Of a stretch of DNA of 64,000 nucleotides, positions 9,603 to 21,154 are shown piece by piece. The notes under the pieces were generated by a model. That model saw nothing but the letters and a program-made list of their open reading frames with translations. It was not told where the DNA came from and did no database searches. Position 1 is the first letter of the stretch; each line of letters begins with the position of its first letter. The DNA is from Alopecurus myosuroides (Eukaryota; Streptophyta; Magnoliopsida; Poales; Poaceae): the NCBI GenBank assembly GCA_028641055.1, contig CM054057.1, forward strand, positions 725,744,484-725,808,483, read 5' to 3'. The translations under genes and the position numbers were made by a program.

Positions 9603-11901
9603 GTATAGTTCATGTGCATAGCAACAAGGACTAGACTCGGTGAAAAAAAAAATCCATCATTTAAATGAAAGCCGGGTTTTCTGTAGTAATAACTTGCCTC
9701 TTGTGGAGCTCTATTCTTCTTTTTCTTAATGATACCGATTAGGCTCATCTTTAATAAATATACCAGATGATGCCCATATATATGCCACCAGAAAAAGGAT
9801 GGGCATCTGATAGCCACTTATCATTAATCCACCATAATGAGCTGACGGACTTTAGTCGTCGAATTTCAGTAAAGTCTCGGTCTAACCATGAGTAACATTT
9901 TAGCGTAAGTTCAGATAGCAGTGTGGTTTGACCTGACAACATATGGTGAAACTCTCAACCATATGTCAAACACAATATGTGTGAGAGACAAAAATCATCT
10001 CAATTGATAGCGCATGACCATGCTATTATTCAATAAACACTCATTAGTGCGAGCGCATTTACAAAGGAATATGGCGAAACACTCGTGTCATATAGAAATC
10101 ATGATTTTATTTATTTCCATCGCGACCAGATACAACATGGTGCCTGCCAATGGAGTAAGCATTGAAAAAATAATTTATCAAGTGAGATGCGACCAAAAAA
10201 CGATGTTTGGTGCCAGCCATCAAACTTGAAGGGTTTCACAGGTCGACACTGACCTCACTGGCATGTCGTACTGCTCCCATAAATTGTTTCCCGAGTTTGA
10301 AGCGATCGTAAAAAAATGAACGATGCCAGCCATCAGACTCGAGGGGTTTCACAGCTTAGCACTGGCCGCACTGGTGCACCTTGCTGCTCCCAATAGTGAA
10401 GTGTCGAAATGTCGTCGACAATGTAGATGAACTAGGCAACCAATGGTGCCCCAGTATGGTTGGCATGGCTAGTGGAGGGAAAATGCCCCCAGCGTGGTTG
10501 ATATGATTAGTGGAGGGAAAATGCCCCCAGCGTGGTTGATATGATCAGTGGAGGGAAAATGCCCCCAACGTGGTTGATATGATCAGTGGAGGGAAAATGC
10601 CCCCAACGTGGTTGATATGATCAGTGGAGGGAAAATGCCCCCAGCGTGGTTGATATGAGCAGTGGAGGAAAAATGCCCCCAGCGGCGATACATACGTTGG
10701 TATAGTCTGTAGTTGTTGGACGACCAACAATGACGCCTTGCATACGTCGGACAATGTTGTTTTAGTATAGAAGTAGCTGCACAAGCCTCATGAAGAAACG
10801 TCATGGATCATGAGCAGAAATAAGAAGCACACGGAAGAAACAAAACCATGAAAAGCAAAACAAAGGTTTTTTTTATTGGAGATTTTGGCTTTTCCGCTAA
10901 ACACTAGCTATGAGTGTGACATCAGAAAAGGCTGCCGAAGTATGTGTGTGTGCATTGGGTGATCCCGAGAGGCAACAAAGAATCGTACCCTAGCCCATCG
11001 GGGCAATGAGTAGCCCCACAGTTCCACCATGCTCCCTTCCATGCCTCAAGAACGCAGAAAACATGGGTGAGGAGGAGTTAGGATAACTGGTTTTGGGATA
11101 ACAGCTTGTAATAGGTTGTCATTCCTTTGATGAGGGGTGGTGAATGACTACCAACCGCCTTCTTTCCAGTGGTCCCCTTATTTCCTAGAACCGCTGGTCT
11201 TGCTTGGAGCCTATGGAGACTTTCTTTCTATGAGGATTGCTTGTATGACCTTTTTTTTTACTTCATGATGTATTTTTTCTTCTTCTTCCGAACTTGCTTG
11301 TGAATTGCTTCATTAGCTTTATTGCTTGAGTTTGCTGGAAGATCATCGACCTTTCTTCGGGAAACCACCTTGAGAACTTGGAAGGCAGTCATCCACCTTG
11401 GTGGACTAAAAACCCTCAGGCATATTATGTGGGGCTTTTTGGTGGCACACCCCAGGATTGCCAAGTGGCTACACACCAAGTCCAACTTATGTTGGATTAG
11501 GCAGCCCTTTCCTGATCTTTTCCTAGGATCTTCCCTGGGGCGAGGTGTCTCTACGAACCCAAGGAACATCCAGAAGCATGGGGATATGGGACCTCATTAC
11601 TCGGAAGTGTCCCAAGTAGTCTCCTCTGCCGCCTCTCGAAACATATACGGTGTTGTGTGTTGTTGTTGTGGGTTGTGGGTATAGGTGCCGCTCCACTTAC
11701 CACAATTTGCACCGTGCTTCCGCTAGACAAGTCATAGGGCAGCCAAATCATCAGTCACGAGCTTTGTGTGATTGGGGAAAGCCATTTTAATGTAGGACCT
11801 GATAGTCCATGGTTTAATAAATTTTTTTTTTTTAGCAAAGAAAACAAAGAGAGAAAAAACGGAAACAAATGAGAGAGAGAAATGTCGGTATGCGGAAATG
11901 A
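9603..11901. other. Non-coding region between pol and 3' LTR of the Tat-type element
   Basis: About 2.3 kb separate the pol stop (11902) from the polypurine tract. It contains the 38-bp minisatellite (10457-10684) and a repeated segment (gccagccatcaaactt/gccagccatcagactc at about 10211 and 10324). Near the pol end, overlapping open frames lie on both strands (11322-11684 plus, 11258-11569 minus). Neither frame resembles a known family. Long 3' non-coding regions with tandem repeats, sometimes with antisense ORFs, are known in Tat/Ogre-type elements. Confidence 0.6.
10457..10684. repeat. Minisatellite, six 38-bp units
   Basis: Six head-to-tail units of exactly 38 bp, each built on TGGTTGATATGATCAGTGGA followed by GGGAAAATGCCCCCAACG, with zero to about four changes per unit. 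The first unit is the most diverged. A partial unit (TGGTGCCCCAG) may precede it. There are no unique spacers, so it is not a CRISPR-type array. It lies in the 3' untranslated part of the gypsy element. Confidence 0.95.
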
Positions 11902-14900
11902 TCACGCGTAATATTTCTTTAGATACCTCCCATTGATAGGTGGCATTGGGCTTTCACCATGTTGATCGATCAGCTGGTAAGCACCGCCATCGTACACTTG
12001 CTCAATGACAAATGGACCTTCCCATTTAGGCTCAAGTTTTCCTTTCGCTTTAACTTTTACCACAATGGGGCGCCGGAGTACAAGAACTAGTTCTCCCTTA
12101 CGGAAAACTCGTGGTTTAACGAGCTTATCATATGCGCGTACCATGTTTCGGCGATACAGCTCTAAATCTTGGAGCGCGTTGAGTCGATCTTCTTCCAAGG
12201 AATCCAGCTGCTGAAATCGTAGCCGAATTTGCTCATCTTGGGTAATATCATCATGTATGGCCACTCTTAGGGATGGAATTTCCACCTCTAGAGGGAGAAC
12301 GGCCTCACTCCCATAGACTAGAGCGTATGGAGTGGCTTGGGTTGGTGTACGAACCGTAACACGATATGCCCAAAGAGCTTCATAGAGACGATCATGCCAG
12401 TCACGGTGATGTTTGTGTACTGTCTTTTTCAAGATTTGGCCAAGGGTCTTATTAAATGCTTCAATTAAGCCATTGGCCTGTGGATAGTACCATGTAGAGT
12501 AATTCCACTGAATCTTATACTTGGTCATGAATCGGACCATCTTATGCGACTTAAAAGCCTTGGCATTATCGGAGGTAATGCGATGTGGGACTCCAAAGCG
12601 ATAAATGATATTACGCTCTAGAAAATTAATAACATTGTCGGTTTTTACCTCACTTAGTGGTACTGCTTCCGCCCACCTAGAGAAATAGTCCATGGCAGCA
12701 AGTATGAATTTGTGCCCCTTGGAGGATGGGGGATCAAATGGACCAACAACATCTATACCCCATGCATCAAAAGGCCATGCGGGTACGGTTGGGTGTAGAG
12801 GGACTGGTGGTTGGTGTTTTATAACACCGTGGATTTGACAACTGTGGCATGCCCTCGCTATGTTAAGGCAATCTTTCATGACCCCAGGCCAATAGTAGCC
12901 ACTTAGTTTGATACTATGATACATTTTTGGTCCACTTTGATGCCCACCGCAAACACCGTGGTGGACCTCTTGCAAAACATGGTCCGCTTCATTTCTAGAC
13001 ACGCACCGTAGTAGCATCTCTTGTCCAAAAGCGCGCCGGTACAAAGTCCTTGCTTTAATTACGTAGGAAGGCAGGCGTCGCTGTAACCTGCGCATTTCCA
13101 CTCTATCACTAGGGAGTATCCCATGGTTGAAGTAATCTAGAAATGGTTTGCGCCAATCGTCATCATGGCTGACATTGGAAACCACGTGGTTCACTTCATA
13201 CTCTGGTGGGATTAGTTCCAGTACAGCTGGAAGGAGCCACCTTTCCTCTATCCGTACTTGAGCGGGCTCCCCTTGGGGGAGCACTAACGCTGCTGCAAGT
13301 TTAGCCAATGCGTCTGCTGAGACATTCTTACTCCTTGGAACATGCGATAATTGTATATGCTCGAATTTCCTCATGAGAACCTGTGTTGCCGTGTGATATG
13401 ACACCAGTTCTGGCTTACGTACTTCATATATATTATTTACTTGGCGAACGATAAGCTGAGAATCACCATATACTAATATGTTCCGCACATCCATGGAGAG
13501 TGCTAGTAGAAGGCCAAAAAGAAGAGCTTCATATTCAGCTTCATTGTTGGTGCACTCTTCTTTGAGGAGGGAAAAAGAGTGGTGTATGGTGCCCCCTTGG
13601 GGGGTTTTGAAAACCAAGCCTGCGCCGGCTCGCCGCTTAGCTTCGCCATCGGGATCCATCTCTGTGCGAGAGGCTCCATCAAAATATAATTCCCATTGGG
13701 AATCTATGTCGATGGTAAATACTTCCTCATCAGGCAACTCGACAACCAATGGAGAGTTGTCGGGCAGTGGATGTGCTGCAAGAAAATCAGCCAATGCTTG
13801 ACCTTTAATTGCTTTTTGTGGAACATAAGTAATATCATATTCCATCATGGACACAGCCCATTTACCGAGGCGTCCCATCAGCACGGGTTGATTTAGCACA
13901 TATTTTAAGGGATCAGCACGTGCTACAAGTTGTATTTCGTGGGCTAGCATGTAATGTCGTAACTTTTTTAGAGCAAAAATTAGCGTTAAACATAACTTTT
14001 CTATTGCCGAGTAATTGTGCTCAGCACCAGCCATAGTACGACTTAGATAGTAGCATGCTACTTCTTTCCCTTCATCGTTGTGTTGAGCCAGTAGTGCACC
14101 AACCGAGGAGGGCTGGGCAGCAATATAAAGAATAAGTGGCCGTCCTCTAGTTGGAGCGGCTAAGACAGGAGGGTTTAATAGATATCGCTTAATACTTTCA
14201 AGCGCGTTTTGACATTGCTCGTCCCATTCAAAGGGGACACCTTTCCTCATTAGTCTCGTGAAGGGTTGGGTACGCCCTGAGAGGTTAGATATAAAACGAC
14301 GTATGTACGCCAAATGACCTTGTAAGGATTTTAACTCTTTCAAGTTCTTAGGTGGCGGCATGTCTCGTATTTCTTTAATGTTCTTTGGTGATATCTCAAT
14401 GCCACGGTGATGCACAATGAAACCCAAGAATAGACCGGATTGTACGGCAAAGGCACATTTTAGATAATTCATCTTGAGTTGATGTCTCCTTAGACGATCA
14501 AAGACGACTCTTAGATCATCCTGATGCTGCAGGCGATCTCTGGTTTTAACAACCATGTCGTCGACGTAACATTCCACGGAGTCATGAATAAGGTCTCCCA
14601 AAACATAAGTCATAGCGCGTTGATATGTTGCACCTGCATTTTTTAGTCCAAAAGACATTACAGTATAATAGAAATTCCCCTTGGGCGTTCGGAAGGCAGT
14701 GTCAATTGCATCGTGCTCATCCATCTTAATTTGATTATAGCCGGATGATCCGACCATGAAGGACAAGGCACCATAACCTGTAGTAGAATCAATAACGATC
14801 TCAGTGATGGGTATAGGGAAATCATCTTTGGGGCAAGCACGGTTTAGGTCCCGGAAGTCGACACATATCCGTATTTGCCCATTCTTTTTTTCTACCGGGA

Positions 14901-15774
14901 CAATATTTGCTAGCCAACGAGCATATTGTACCTCTTTTATGAAGCCGGCGGTGATGAGTTTGTCCACCTCGGCGATGATACTATCTTGTAGTTGTGAGCG
15001 AAAGCGGCGTGGTTGCTGCTTTACTGGCCTGAACTGGGGATCAATCGCTAGCTTGTGAGTGGCGACCTGGGGGTCAAGCCCTGGCATTTCTTTATATGAC
15101 CACGCAAAGCAGTCCCAAAATTCTATCAAGAATTCTCGGTAACTTTCACGTTCTTGCAGTGTGAGAGAGGCACTGACGAAAGTAGGGCGTGGGTCATCCT
15201 CAGTACCCAAATTAATCTCGACGAGCTCATCAATAGTGCATTGCCCACCATCCTCAAGCTGTAGAGGGGCGGGAGCGGCATCAATAACCTCTCCTTGATT
15301 AATTGGCATGGCTCTATGAACCTGAGATAGAAGATAATTTTCATTTTTTATTCCATCATGTGCATTTAGAGCGGCATAGAAAGAACGAGGCTGGTGTGAG
15401 GTTTGATAGAAATAAGTACCATCATCCACGTGAGATGTCGGTTTTTTATTTCCATCATCTTGAGAATCATATACATAAGTCATATGGCATGTAAAATGTT
15501 GCACAACGCCATACTCTTCGTCCTTGTTTTCACAAGATTCAGAGTGGATATAGCCCAAGCCGTACTTCGGTTGTGTCTTCTCCTTACTCTTAACAAGCTT
15601 CTCGGCTTGTTCCCACCACTCCTCGCAAATGGCGGGTGGTGATGGTAACCTGAAATTTGTTTGGAGTTTAATTCCTGCTTTTTCCAATAAGCGAACCATT
15701 CTAGGTTCTGCTTTCATAGTAGTTGAAACTACATCAATGCCAAAGCAAGAGGGAGAAATATTAAGTAAAGTCAC
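11902..15774 (-). CDS. pol: Gypsy (Tat) polyprotein: RT, RNase H, second RNase H, integrase
   Basis: An uninterrupted frame of 1290 codons on the minus strand. The RT carries the catalytic YVDD box near residue 400, preceded by [13 protein letters not shown] and followed by [13 protein letters not shown] Ty3-type RNase H follows (near 550-660) but has LILYIAAQ where a catalytic Asp is expected. A second RNase H of archaeal type starts near 695 (LYFDGAS, then [18 protein letters not shown] and SADALAKLA) and keeps its acidic residues. Integrase has an HHCC zinc region (H...H near 940, CHSC near 975) and the D-D-E core (GIDVVGPF near 1006, SDNAKAF near 1068, LIEAFNK near 1103). The stop is TGA at 11902-11904. 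The first listed codon is GTG and is only the frame opening: the protein is expected to be made as a continuation of gag-protease, now separated by frameshifts. Confidence 0.93.
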   Translation of the reverse strand: MTLLNISPSCFGIDVVSTTMKAEPRMVRLLEKAGIKLQTNFRLPSPPAICEEWWEQAEKLVKSKEKTQPKYGLGYIHSESCENKDEEYGVVQHFTCHMTYVYDSQDDGNKKPTSHVDDGTYFYQTSHQPRSFYAALNAHDGIKNENYLLSQVHRAMPINQGEVIDAAPAPLQLEDGGQCTIDELVEINLGTEDDPRPTFVSASLTLQERESYREFLIEFWDCFAWSYKEMPGLDPQVATHKLAIDPQFRPVKQQPRRFRSQLQDSIIAEVDKLITAGFIKEVQYARWLANIVPVEKKNGQIRICVDFRDLNRACPKDDFPIPITEIVIDSTTGYGALSFMVGSSGYNQIKMDEHDAIDTAFRTPKGNFYYTVMSFGLKNAGATYQRAMTYVLGDLIHDSVECYVDDMVVKTRDRLQHQDDLRVVFDRLRRHQLKMNYLKCAFAVQSGLFLGFIVHHRGIEISPKNIKEIRDMPPPKNLKELKSLQGHLAYIRRFISNLSGRTQPFTRLMRKGVPFEWDEQCQNALESIKRYLLNPPVLAAPTRGRPLILYIAAQPSSVGALLAQHNDEGKEVACYYLSRTMAGAEHNYSAIEKLCLTLIFALKKLRHYMLAHEIQLVARADPLKYVLNQPVLMGRLGKWAVSMMEYDITYVPQKAIKGQALADFLAAHPLPDNSPLVVELPDEEVFTIDIDSQWELYFDGASRTEMDPDGEAKRRAGAGLVFKTPQGGTIHHSFSLLKEECTNNEAEYEALLFGLLLALSMDVRNILVYGDSQLIVRQVNNIYEVRKPELVSYHTATQVLMRKFEHIQLSHVPRSKNVSADALAKLAAALVLPQGEPAQVRIEERWLLPAVLELIPPEYEVNHVVSNVSHDDDWRKPFLDYFNHGILPSDRVEMRRLQRRLPSYVIKARTLYRRAFGQEMLLRCVSRNEADHVLQEVHHGVCGGHQSGPKMYHSIKLSGYYWPGVMKDCLNIARACHSCQIHGVIKHQPPVPLHPTVPAWPFDAWGIDVVGPFDPPSSKGHKFILAAMDYFSRWAEAVPLSEVKTDNVINFLERNIIYRFGVPHRITSDNAKAFKSHKMVRFMTKYKIQWNYSTWYYPQANGLIEAFNKTLGQILKKTVHKHHRDWHDRLYEALWAYRVTVRTPTQATPYALVYGSEAVLPLEVEIPSLRVAIHDDITQDEQIRLRFQQLDSLEEDRLNALQDLELYRRNMVRAYDKLVKPRVFRKGELVLVLRRPIVVKVKAKGKLEPKWEGPFVIEQVYDGGAYQLIDQHGESPMPPINGRYLKKYYA

Positions 15775-16585
15775 AAGGTTGTGACCGTGGTACCTTATAA
15801 AAGAGGGTAGAGTCAGAACCTCTATGTTGTCCAGGGACCAAACGGACCTCCAATGGCATTGTTACTGATACATACATGGACGGGGGCTGTTTAAGTATAG
15901 CTCCCCTTGATTTCTCTATCTCCTCAACCCTTTTCTTTACAGTTCCTTCCGATGGCGTGGAACCTTCAGTTGTGGGCAACTGTAGCACAATGGGGTAGGG
16001 TGCTTTGCCCGCGTTGTTAAGGAGTTTAGGAACTCCTGCAGACGCAGAACTTGTATTAGATACAGTGTCAGGTGGAGACATTGTTAAAAGGGTGAAAGAC
16101 TCTTTATTTTTAAGACCATGAACATTAGAAGGCTCGGAGGCAGACCTCAATACGAGTGGAGCCGTAGCGGAAGCTTCCACACTCGACAAGGGTGATGGTG
16201 TTTGTAGTGTAGCAATGAGGAAGTCCTCATTGCCAAAATGAGAGCGACCATAGCGAGGCATTGTCATGGAGGTTCGTCCTCTCCCGCGACCTCTACTTGA
16301 GGATTTTATCGATGAAATGTGCTTGCCTAAGGACTCGGTCCCCAGAGAAGGGTTAGAGTTGGGCGTGATGAGTATATCTGCGGGAGGGGCCACCCTTCCT
16401 TGTTGGGTTTGCGGCTCCTCGCTTGGGAAGTAATATTTTGCATCAGCATGATGTGCTTCTTGGATGGTGTAAGGGTTCGGATTACCGGCTATGCGGTGTT
16501 GTTCACCACTCCCATCCACAAATTTTAAGCATTGGTGTAGTGTAGAGGGGACTACTTGATACTTGTGTATCCATGGTCTACCCAA
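15761..16585 (-). pseudogene. Tat-type element, region between protease and RT
   Basis: The frame starts in the motif [20 protein letters not shown], the conserved segment after the aspartic protease in Tat-type polyproteins. It runs for about 270 codons of low-complexity linker to a TAA, overlapping the pol frame by 14 bp. It joins neither the protease frame upstream (break near 16585-16592) nor the RT frame downstream (break near 15761-15774). Comparison with the expected motif order suggests a one-base length change at the first break. The second may be a lesion or a genuine programmed shift; the sequence alone does not decide. Confidence 0.7.
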
Positions 16586-17642
16586 TAGTGCTCAAATATG
16601 AGGTCTTTGCTTCAATAACAAAGAACCGCACCTTAAAACTGAAGGTGGACATTTGAATTTTCAGAGCAATAGAGCCCAATGCCGACCTTCCTTGATTATC
16701 GAAACCACAAATGACAACTTCAGTTGGCTCCAAGTCATCCAACGTGAAGCCAGCACGGGTTAAACTTCGAACCGACAAGATATTTACGGCTGAACCAGGG
16801 TCAATGAGAATGTGTCTCAAGTGAGCCTTTCTAATGTTGCCTTCTATATAAAGTGGACGATTATGATTATCATCTCCAATCACTTTATCTTCCTCTATGA
16901 AGGTAATCTCATTTGTGCTCAAGAAGTTGCACACTATATTATGCTTTGCCATTGTTACTTCATAGCGTTTTGGGTCTTCCAGAGCTTGAATAAGAGCTTG
17001 CCGAAGTTCAGGCACCAACATTAGTGCATCATACACACTTAGAAGTGCGGGAATGCGTTTCAGGTGTGCTACTATGTTGTAATATATGTTTGGAGATGTG
17101 CCATCACCCTCTGCGGGTTCTTCCTCCGTATTACGCTTTTCGGCGACAACCTCCTTGGGGTCACCTATTTTTCCTCCCATAACCTTCTTGGGTTGGATTT
17201 TGTGAAGCTCTTGCAGAACCTTTCCTCCTCGGAGGTTCATATTCACTTCAACTTGAGACTCATGCGATGCACTTTCTGCATGTAGAGCCTCTCTTTCATG
17301 TGGTGTTATTGCATCATCAGAAGAGACGCTAGTATTTGAAGAATAGTCAAGTATGACATTGCATGTAGCTTTTCTTGGTGAAGGTTGAGGAGTATCTTCC
17401 TCCGTCTTCTCTTCCGTAGAACTAGATATTTTGTTGTGAGGCATGAACTGCCCCAAGGTGGGAAGTATCCTTGGTCGAGGATATGACTCATCCCCCTCGG
17501 ACCTTGGAACAAACCTTGGTGGCATGCGGCGCTGACCTGGGTTGTACCACCGAGGCGGCTTTGGATTGTGGTAGTAAGGAGCTAGGAAAGGCGTTCCTTG
17601 TTCATGTGATCTTCTACGGAGGCCTATATGGCTTGGCCTCAC
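16578..17642 (-). CDS. Gypsy (Tat) C-terminal gag / aspartic protease frame
   Basis: A minus-strand frame of about 354 codons. The N-terminal third is basic and Pro/Arg-rich, like a gag tail. The C-terminal part is a retropepsin-like protease: [18 protein letters not shown] holds the active-site region (DPGS in place of the usual DTG/DSG, common in this clade), and [17 protein letters not shown] follows. The frame ends at a TAG within the conserved post-protease motif, because the downstream half is in another frame (16585-15761). The function in an intact element is to mature the Gag-Pol polyprotein. Confidence 0.75.
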   Translation of the reverse strand: MRPSHIGLRRRSHEQGTPFLAPYYHNPKPPRWYNPGQRRMPPRFVPRSEGDESYPRPRILPTLGQFMPHNKISSSTEEKTEEDTPQPSPRKATCNVILDYSSNTSVSSDDAITPHEREALHAESASHESQVEVNMNLRGGKVLQELHKIQPKKVMGGKIGDPKEVVAEKRNTEEEPAEGDGTSPNIYYNIVAHLKRIPALLSVYDALMLVPELRQALIQALEDPKRYEVTMAKHNIVCNFLSTNEITFIEEDKVIGDDNHNRPLYIEGNIRKAHLRHILIDPGSAVNILSVRSLTRAGFTLDDLEPTEVVICGFDNQGRSALGSIALKIQMSTFSFKVRFFVIEAKTSYLSTIG

Positions 17643-18235
17643 GTGTTGTGGCTCTATCGCTAGCTCTAAGAGTCGTGTTGCTTACTCTTAGGTTGGATAG
17701 ATTTTCCTCGACTTGGGAAAACGGCACCCATGTCTCCTTTTGTTTACACATAGGACCATTCTCTACGGTCACCATATTTACAGCATGATAGTTTGGGTTT
17801 CTAGCATCAGGTTGTATCTGGTCCATGGAGGCAACTCCATGAGAGCATCACGGATACTCTGTTTCACAGAGCGGTTATTGGTTGTCTGACGGTACCAGTG
17901 GAAATGTATCATTACCGACTCGTGACCATGTTTAATAGTCGTCATCATGTCGATAACATTGATATTGATCGAGTTAGCCTCTTATAATAGACATAGAGCA
18001 GGCTATTATGCGCAATAACCCACATCATAGTCATTGGTAGGAACGTTGGACAATTCACCCCTTCCCGATACAGTTGGGTGGATATAGAATTGTAGAGCAT
18101 GTTAGCATGTTGGAAAATTGAAAGCAGGTACCGATCACAACTGATGTATGCAGAGAGATGTAAAGTGTTTGACATGCACTTCTCACCAATGATAGTATGA
18201 AAGGACTCACTTGTCACATGAAATCCTTTAATCAT
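17614..18235 (-). pseudogene. Degenerate gag remnant of the Tat-type element
   Basis: Between the protease frame and the 5' LTR only short minus-strand frames are seen. One reads HGHESVMIHFHWYRQTTNNRS followed by SIRDALMELPPW (about 17945-17820), which fits the helical region of gypsy gag (repeat of W-R and small helices). 17826-17614 continues towards the protease frame. No complete gag is present. The space (about 0.9 kb) is shorter than a normal gypsy gag, so part of it may be deleted. Confidence 0.45.
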
Positions 18236-18542
18236 TGCATCGCCATATGACGAAGCTTGAAATCTTTAATCACATGTATCAAATTCCACTAGCAAGATAC
18301 CCCCCGGTGTGTGATGCTATTTTTGTTTTTACATGCACGGTCCATTTGCTTTTAGCAGGACACCGTGTTCTTACAAGAGAAATACATCCATCGATATGTG
18401 ATGGATTTTTATTAACATGCCTAGTCGACCACTCTAAGCAGGACTTGCATTTTATAATGTGCTATCTCAATGATTCTTAATGAGCAGGAAAATAATAATT
18501 TTGACGACCTTCGGAGCGCAGCAAAGATGGGAGGAGAACAAT

Positions 18543-18560
18543 GTCCCACCGGGCGTGCCA
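18543..18560 (-). other. Putative primer-binding site of the Tat-type element
   Basis: Four bases inside the 5' LTR the minus strand reads TGGCACGCCCGGTGGGAC. Position and the leading TGG fit a tRNA primer site, but I cannot name the tRNA with confidence. It differs from the initiator-Met type seen in the two other LTR elements of the window. Confidence 0.6.
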
Positions 18561-18564
18561 ATTT

Positions 18565-20916
18565 TGTTTTGCTAGAAAATGGTGTTTTTAGCGGAAACTA
18601 TTCCCGGGGTTCTAGGGGTTTTCCCTAGATATGTACATGCTAGTACAAATTGCGGGCGTGCCATCTTGTTAATAAAACAAGCAAATAAAATAACAAAAGA
18701 CAATAATAAACACAATATATGGGAACGCTGCATCTTTATTCATATCATTGCATCATACAAATACAAATGGCATATTCCCATGAACTATATCTATTCCGCC
18801 TTCTGCGTCGCGCTCATGGAGTATCTGAATCAGGAGATTGCGTAGTTCATTGATTCCCGGAGCTTTTTGCAAGCATCCGGTTAATTATATCCGTAGGGTG
18901 GAGCCTACGGAATACCTCCGATTAAGCTGCGCTGATGGTCGTCGTGATAATTGGATTGCTCATCCATATGCATTGTGATATTTATGAATATGTCGTGCGG
19001 GTGGCTTTGTTTCGCCGATACCCGGTCACGTGCAATATCGCCATGTTGGTGTGACCAACAGGATATGTCGATGAAAAGGATGACTTTCGCCTCTTCGGTG
19101 CCCAGTCATGTAACGCCCTGATTTCATCAGACGTGGACATGTGTGTGTTGCTATCGCCTCGTCGGTGCCCAGCAACGGTGTGTCTGTTCCCGTAGGTTTG
19201 GAACATGTAGATAAAGTAGTGACCTGGCCTCGTCGGCACTTGGCCATGATTTCGTCTAGCCTCGTCGGCACTGGACGTAAGAAAGAAAAATATGATGTGG
19301 AGATGGCCTTCATCTTAATCGATGTTTAGCCAAGGTATTGGTGTAGAAAATATCATGGATGCATGGTGGATGATGCTTATCAAGTATTTTAATCTCACGT
19401 CCTTGTAGGAGCAAGATCAATGTTGTTTCTATGATCTTCGCCTCCTTTCGAGGGGCAGTGTAGATGGAAATATGACCAATCATGCCTCATGGTGAAGAGC
19501 AATATCATCATGGTGATTTGATTTCTTCGTACTTGGTTTTAGCCGCGTACGTTCATCGTAATTTACACAAAAGCAAAGTCGACTACCCTCGGTGGAGTAG
19601 ACGTACTGTGGCCGGGTAATTTTTGTAGCTAATTCCGACTCATCGGGAAGCTTTGATTTAAGCCTCACATCGACGATGGAATTTATGATCGCTGAATATT
19701 GCCTTTCACCATCGAATCGACCGACGATGATGACGCCATAGAATAATTTGTCCATAAAGAGAGATTAAGAAACCACCAAGATTTGGCTAGACTTCTTACC
19801 AGTAGGGAAGCATGCGACGATCGTCATCAGACCGCGACGGGGATTTTCGTAGATTTTTGTTGAACTGGATTTGATCTTACTTAAGGTATCGCCTCGTAGC
19901 GAATCAACTCAAGACGGATCGGTGTGACCGTCGTCCTGCGATCGCCCTTTGTGTTGCAGCGATTTAGATGCAAAACGACAGTCTATGCGTGGTTGAATTC
20001 GCGGCGAGAGGTTAGGCGTGTTTTTGCTTTGCTCTCGCAGCGCGTGGATGTTCGCCTCTTGGCTTCAGTTCGTGCGCGTGCGTGTTGCCTCTGCCTCTCG
20101 TGCGTGCGACCTCCTGCGAGAGCTCTCCCTTTTCTTTAGTGCCAAGGCTGGGTGCCTTTTATAAGCAGCAGACGTGGACAGGAGGGTAGAAGATAACGAC
20201 GTCCCCATGACCTTCGGCGCCACGGGCCGGGCGCGCGTGATCTTCCAAGAAAATCGCCCTTGCTTCAGCCAATTCCATCTGATCTCTTTCCGTAGATAGA
20301 CATCAAACAGCCAAACTAGCTTGTTAGTTGAGAGCGCATCCATGCCGCGTGTGCGTGCACAATATACGGTCAGCCAACGCACGTGTACGTACGTACATAC
20401 GTAGTTTGTACATGTGTGTCTGCAAAATGCTATGGACGACTCGTTGTCTTCCGTTGACATCAACTTAGGCGCGTGTGCATGTATATGCTAGCTGCCTGAA
20501 TCGTGGGCATGAACCCCATCATGCATATATTGAATATATAATTCCAACTACAAGCTTCATGCTTATATGAACGCACGACTGAATTAATTGATGGCTCAAT
20601 GACAGAATTGGTGCATGCATGCTTCGTATACTTCTTCACGTGAGCCAATCGATTGGTAACATTCTAGCTCTTTGTACGTGTATGACTCGAAACTTCCGGT
20701 GAACATCTCTCTCAAACGGTGAATCAAAATTTTAAACCGTTTGCACCATCATGACGTGCATGCCATACTCTACAAAATGAGCCCAATATCATTTATAGAT
20801 ATTTTTGTAAATATTTTGTATGACATGGACCCCACATGTCATTGAGAAGAATTTTGCTAATTTACGCGCGTCTATATATATAATATAGAATTTTTGGTAC
20901 AAAAATTCGTCAAACA
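18565..20916 (-). repeat. 5' LTR of the Tat-type gypsy element
   Basis: Second copy of the 2352-bp LTR, same ends (TGTTTTG...CAAACA) and equal length. About 26 single-base differences from 7236-9587 were seen by eye. Transcription of the element would start in this copy and run leftwards. Confidence 0.93.
20155..20165 (-). promoter_or_regulatory. TATA-like box in the 5' LTR of the Tat-type element
   Basis: On the minus strand the segment reads CTTATAAAAGG, a good TATA box in a CG-rich surrounding. It lies in the 5' LTR in the correct orientation for element transcription. The same box is in the other LTR at 8826-8836. The start site itself cannot be read from the sequence. Confidence 0.6.
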
Positions 20917-20921
20917 GCTAT
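20917..20921. repeat. Target-site duplication GCTAT, right copy
   Basis: GCTAT directly after the LTR end CAAACA, identical to 7231-7235. Confidence 0.9.
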
Positions 20922-21137
20922 TAAAGCTTGCTGGTCTTGATGGAATAAAACTATTTGTACAGGTTTCGTTTTCTTCGGTAGTAATTGTCGGAGAAAAAAG
21001 ACAGTGTCCAAGGAAAAAAAGATGAGACGAGGATGACAAAACCCCATGCAGGCCCAACTGCAGCCTGTCCTTAGGCCCAACAAATTCATCGCGACTTACC
21101 AAAGCCTTTCCGAGGAGGAAACAAACTGCCGTAACTT
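20922..21137 (+). promoter_or_regulatory. Likely distal promoter of the F-box gene, displaced by LINE D
   Basis: This short unique stretch lies between the gypsy element and LINE D. The F-box coding region lies just beyond LINE D's other end. It contains two GGCCCAAC boxes (21051-21058 and 21074-21081), which match the GGCCCA site II class bound by TCP factors in plant promoters. Before LINE D inserted, these boxes lay about 55-90 bp upstream of the TATA-like box now duplicated at 21144-21150 and 31414-31420. That distance is suitable for a proximal promoter. The assignment is an inference from position and motif. Confidence 0.5.
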
Positions 21138-21154
21138 AACTGATTTTATAAGCA
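21138..21154. repeat. Target-site duplication of LINE D, left copy (17 bp)
   Basis: AACTGATTTTATAAGCA directly precedes the 5' end of LINE D and is repeated without change at 31408-31424, after the poly(A). Long duplications are typical of LINE target-primed integration. The first two A bases could also belong to the poly(A), so 15-17 bp is the safe range. Confidence 0.9.

Larger units (their letters stand above)
7236..20916 (-). mobile_element. Complete Ty3/gypsy retrotransposon, Tat type, 13,681 bp
   Basis: Two LTRs of equal length (7236-9587 and 18565-20916, 2352 bp each) flank an 8977-bp interior read on the minus strand. The 5' LTR is therefore on the right. The element is bounded by TG...CA ends and the target duplication GCTAT. 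A primer-binding-like site lies inside the right LTR and a purine tract inside the left LTR. Minus-strand ORFs give a degenerate gag, protease, RT, RNase H, a second archaeal-type RNase H, and integrase. The double RNase H is diagnostic of the Tat group of plant gypsy elements. I counted about 26 substitutions and no length difference between the LTRs (about 1.1%), so the insertion is fairly young. The gag-protease part is frameshifted, so the copy is probably not autonomous now. Confidence 0.93.

Noticed and set aside
10457..10684. Regular 38-bp repeats considered as a CRISPR array
   Set aside because: Units are directly adjacent with no unique spacers, lie inside a plant retrotransposon and have no cas genes nearby. 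It is a minisatellite.
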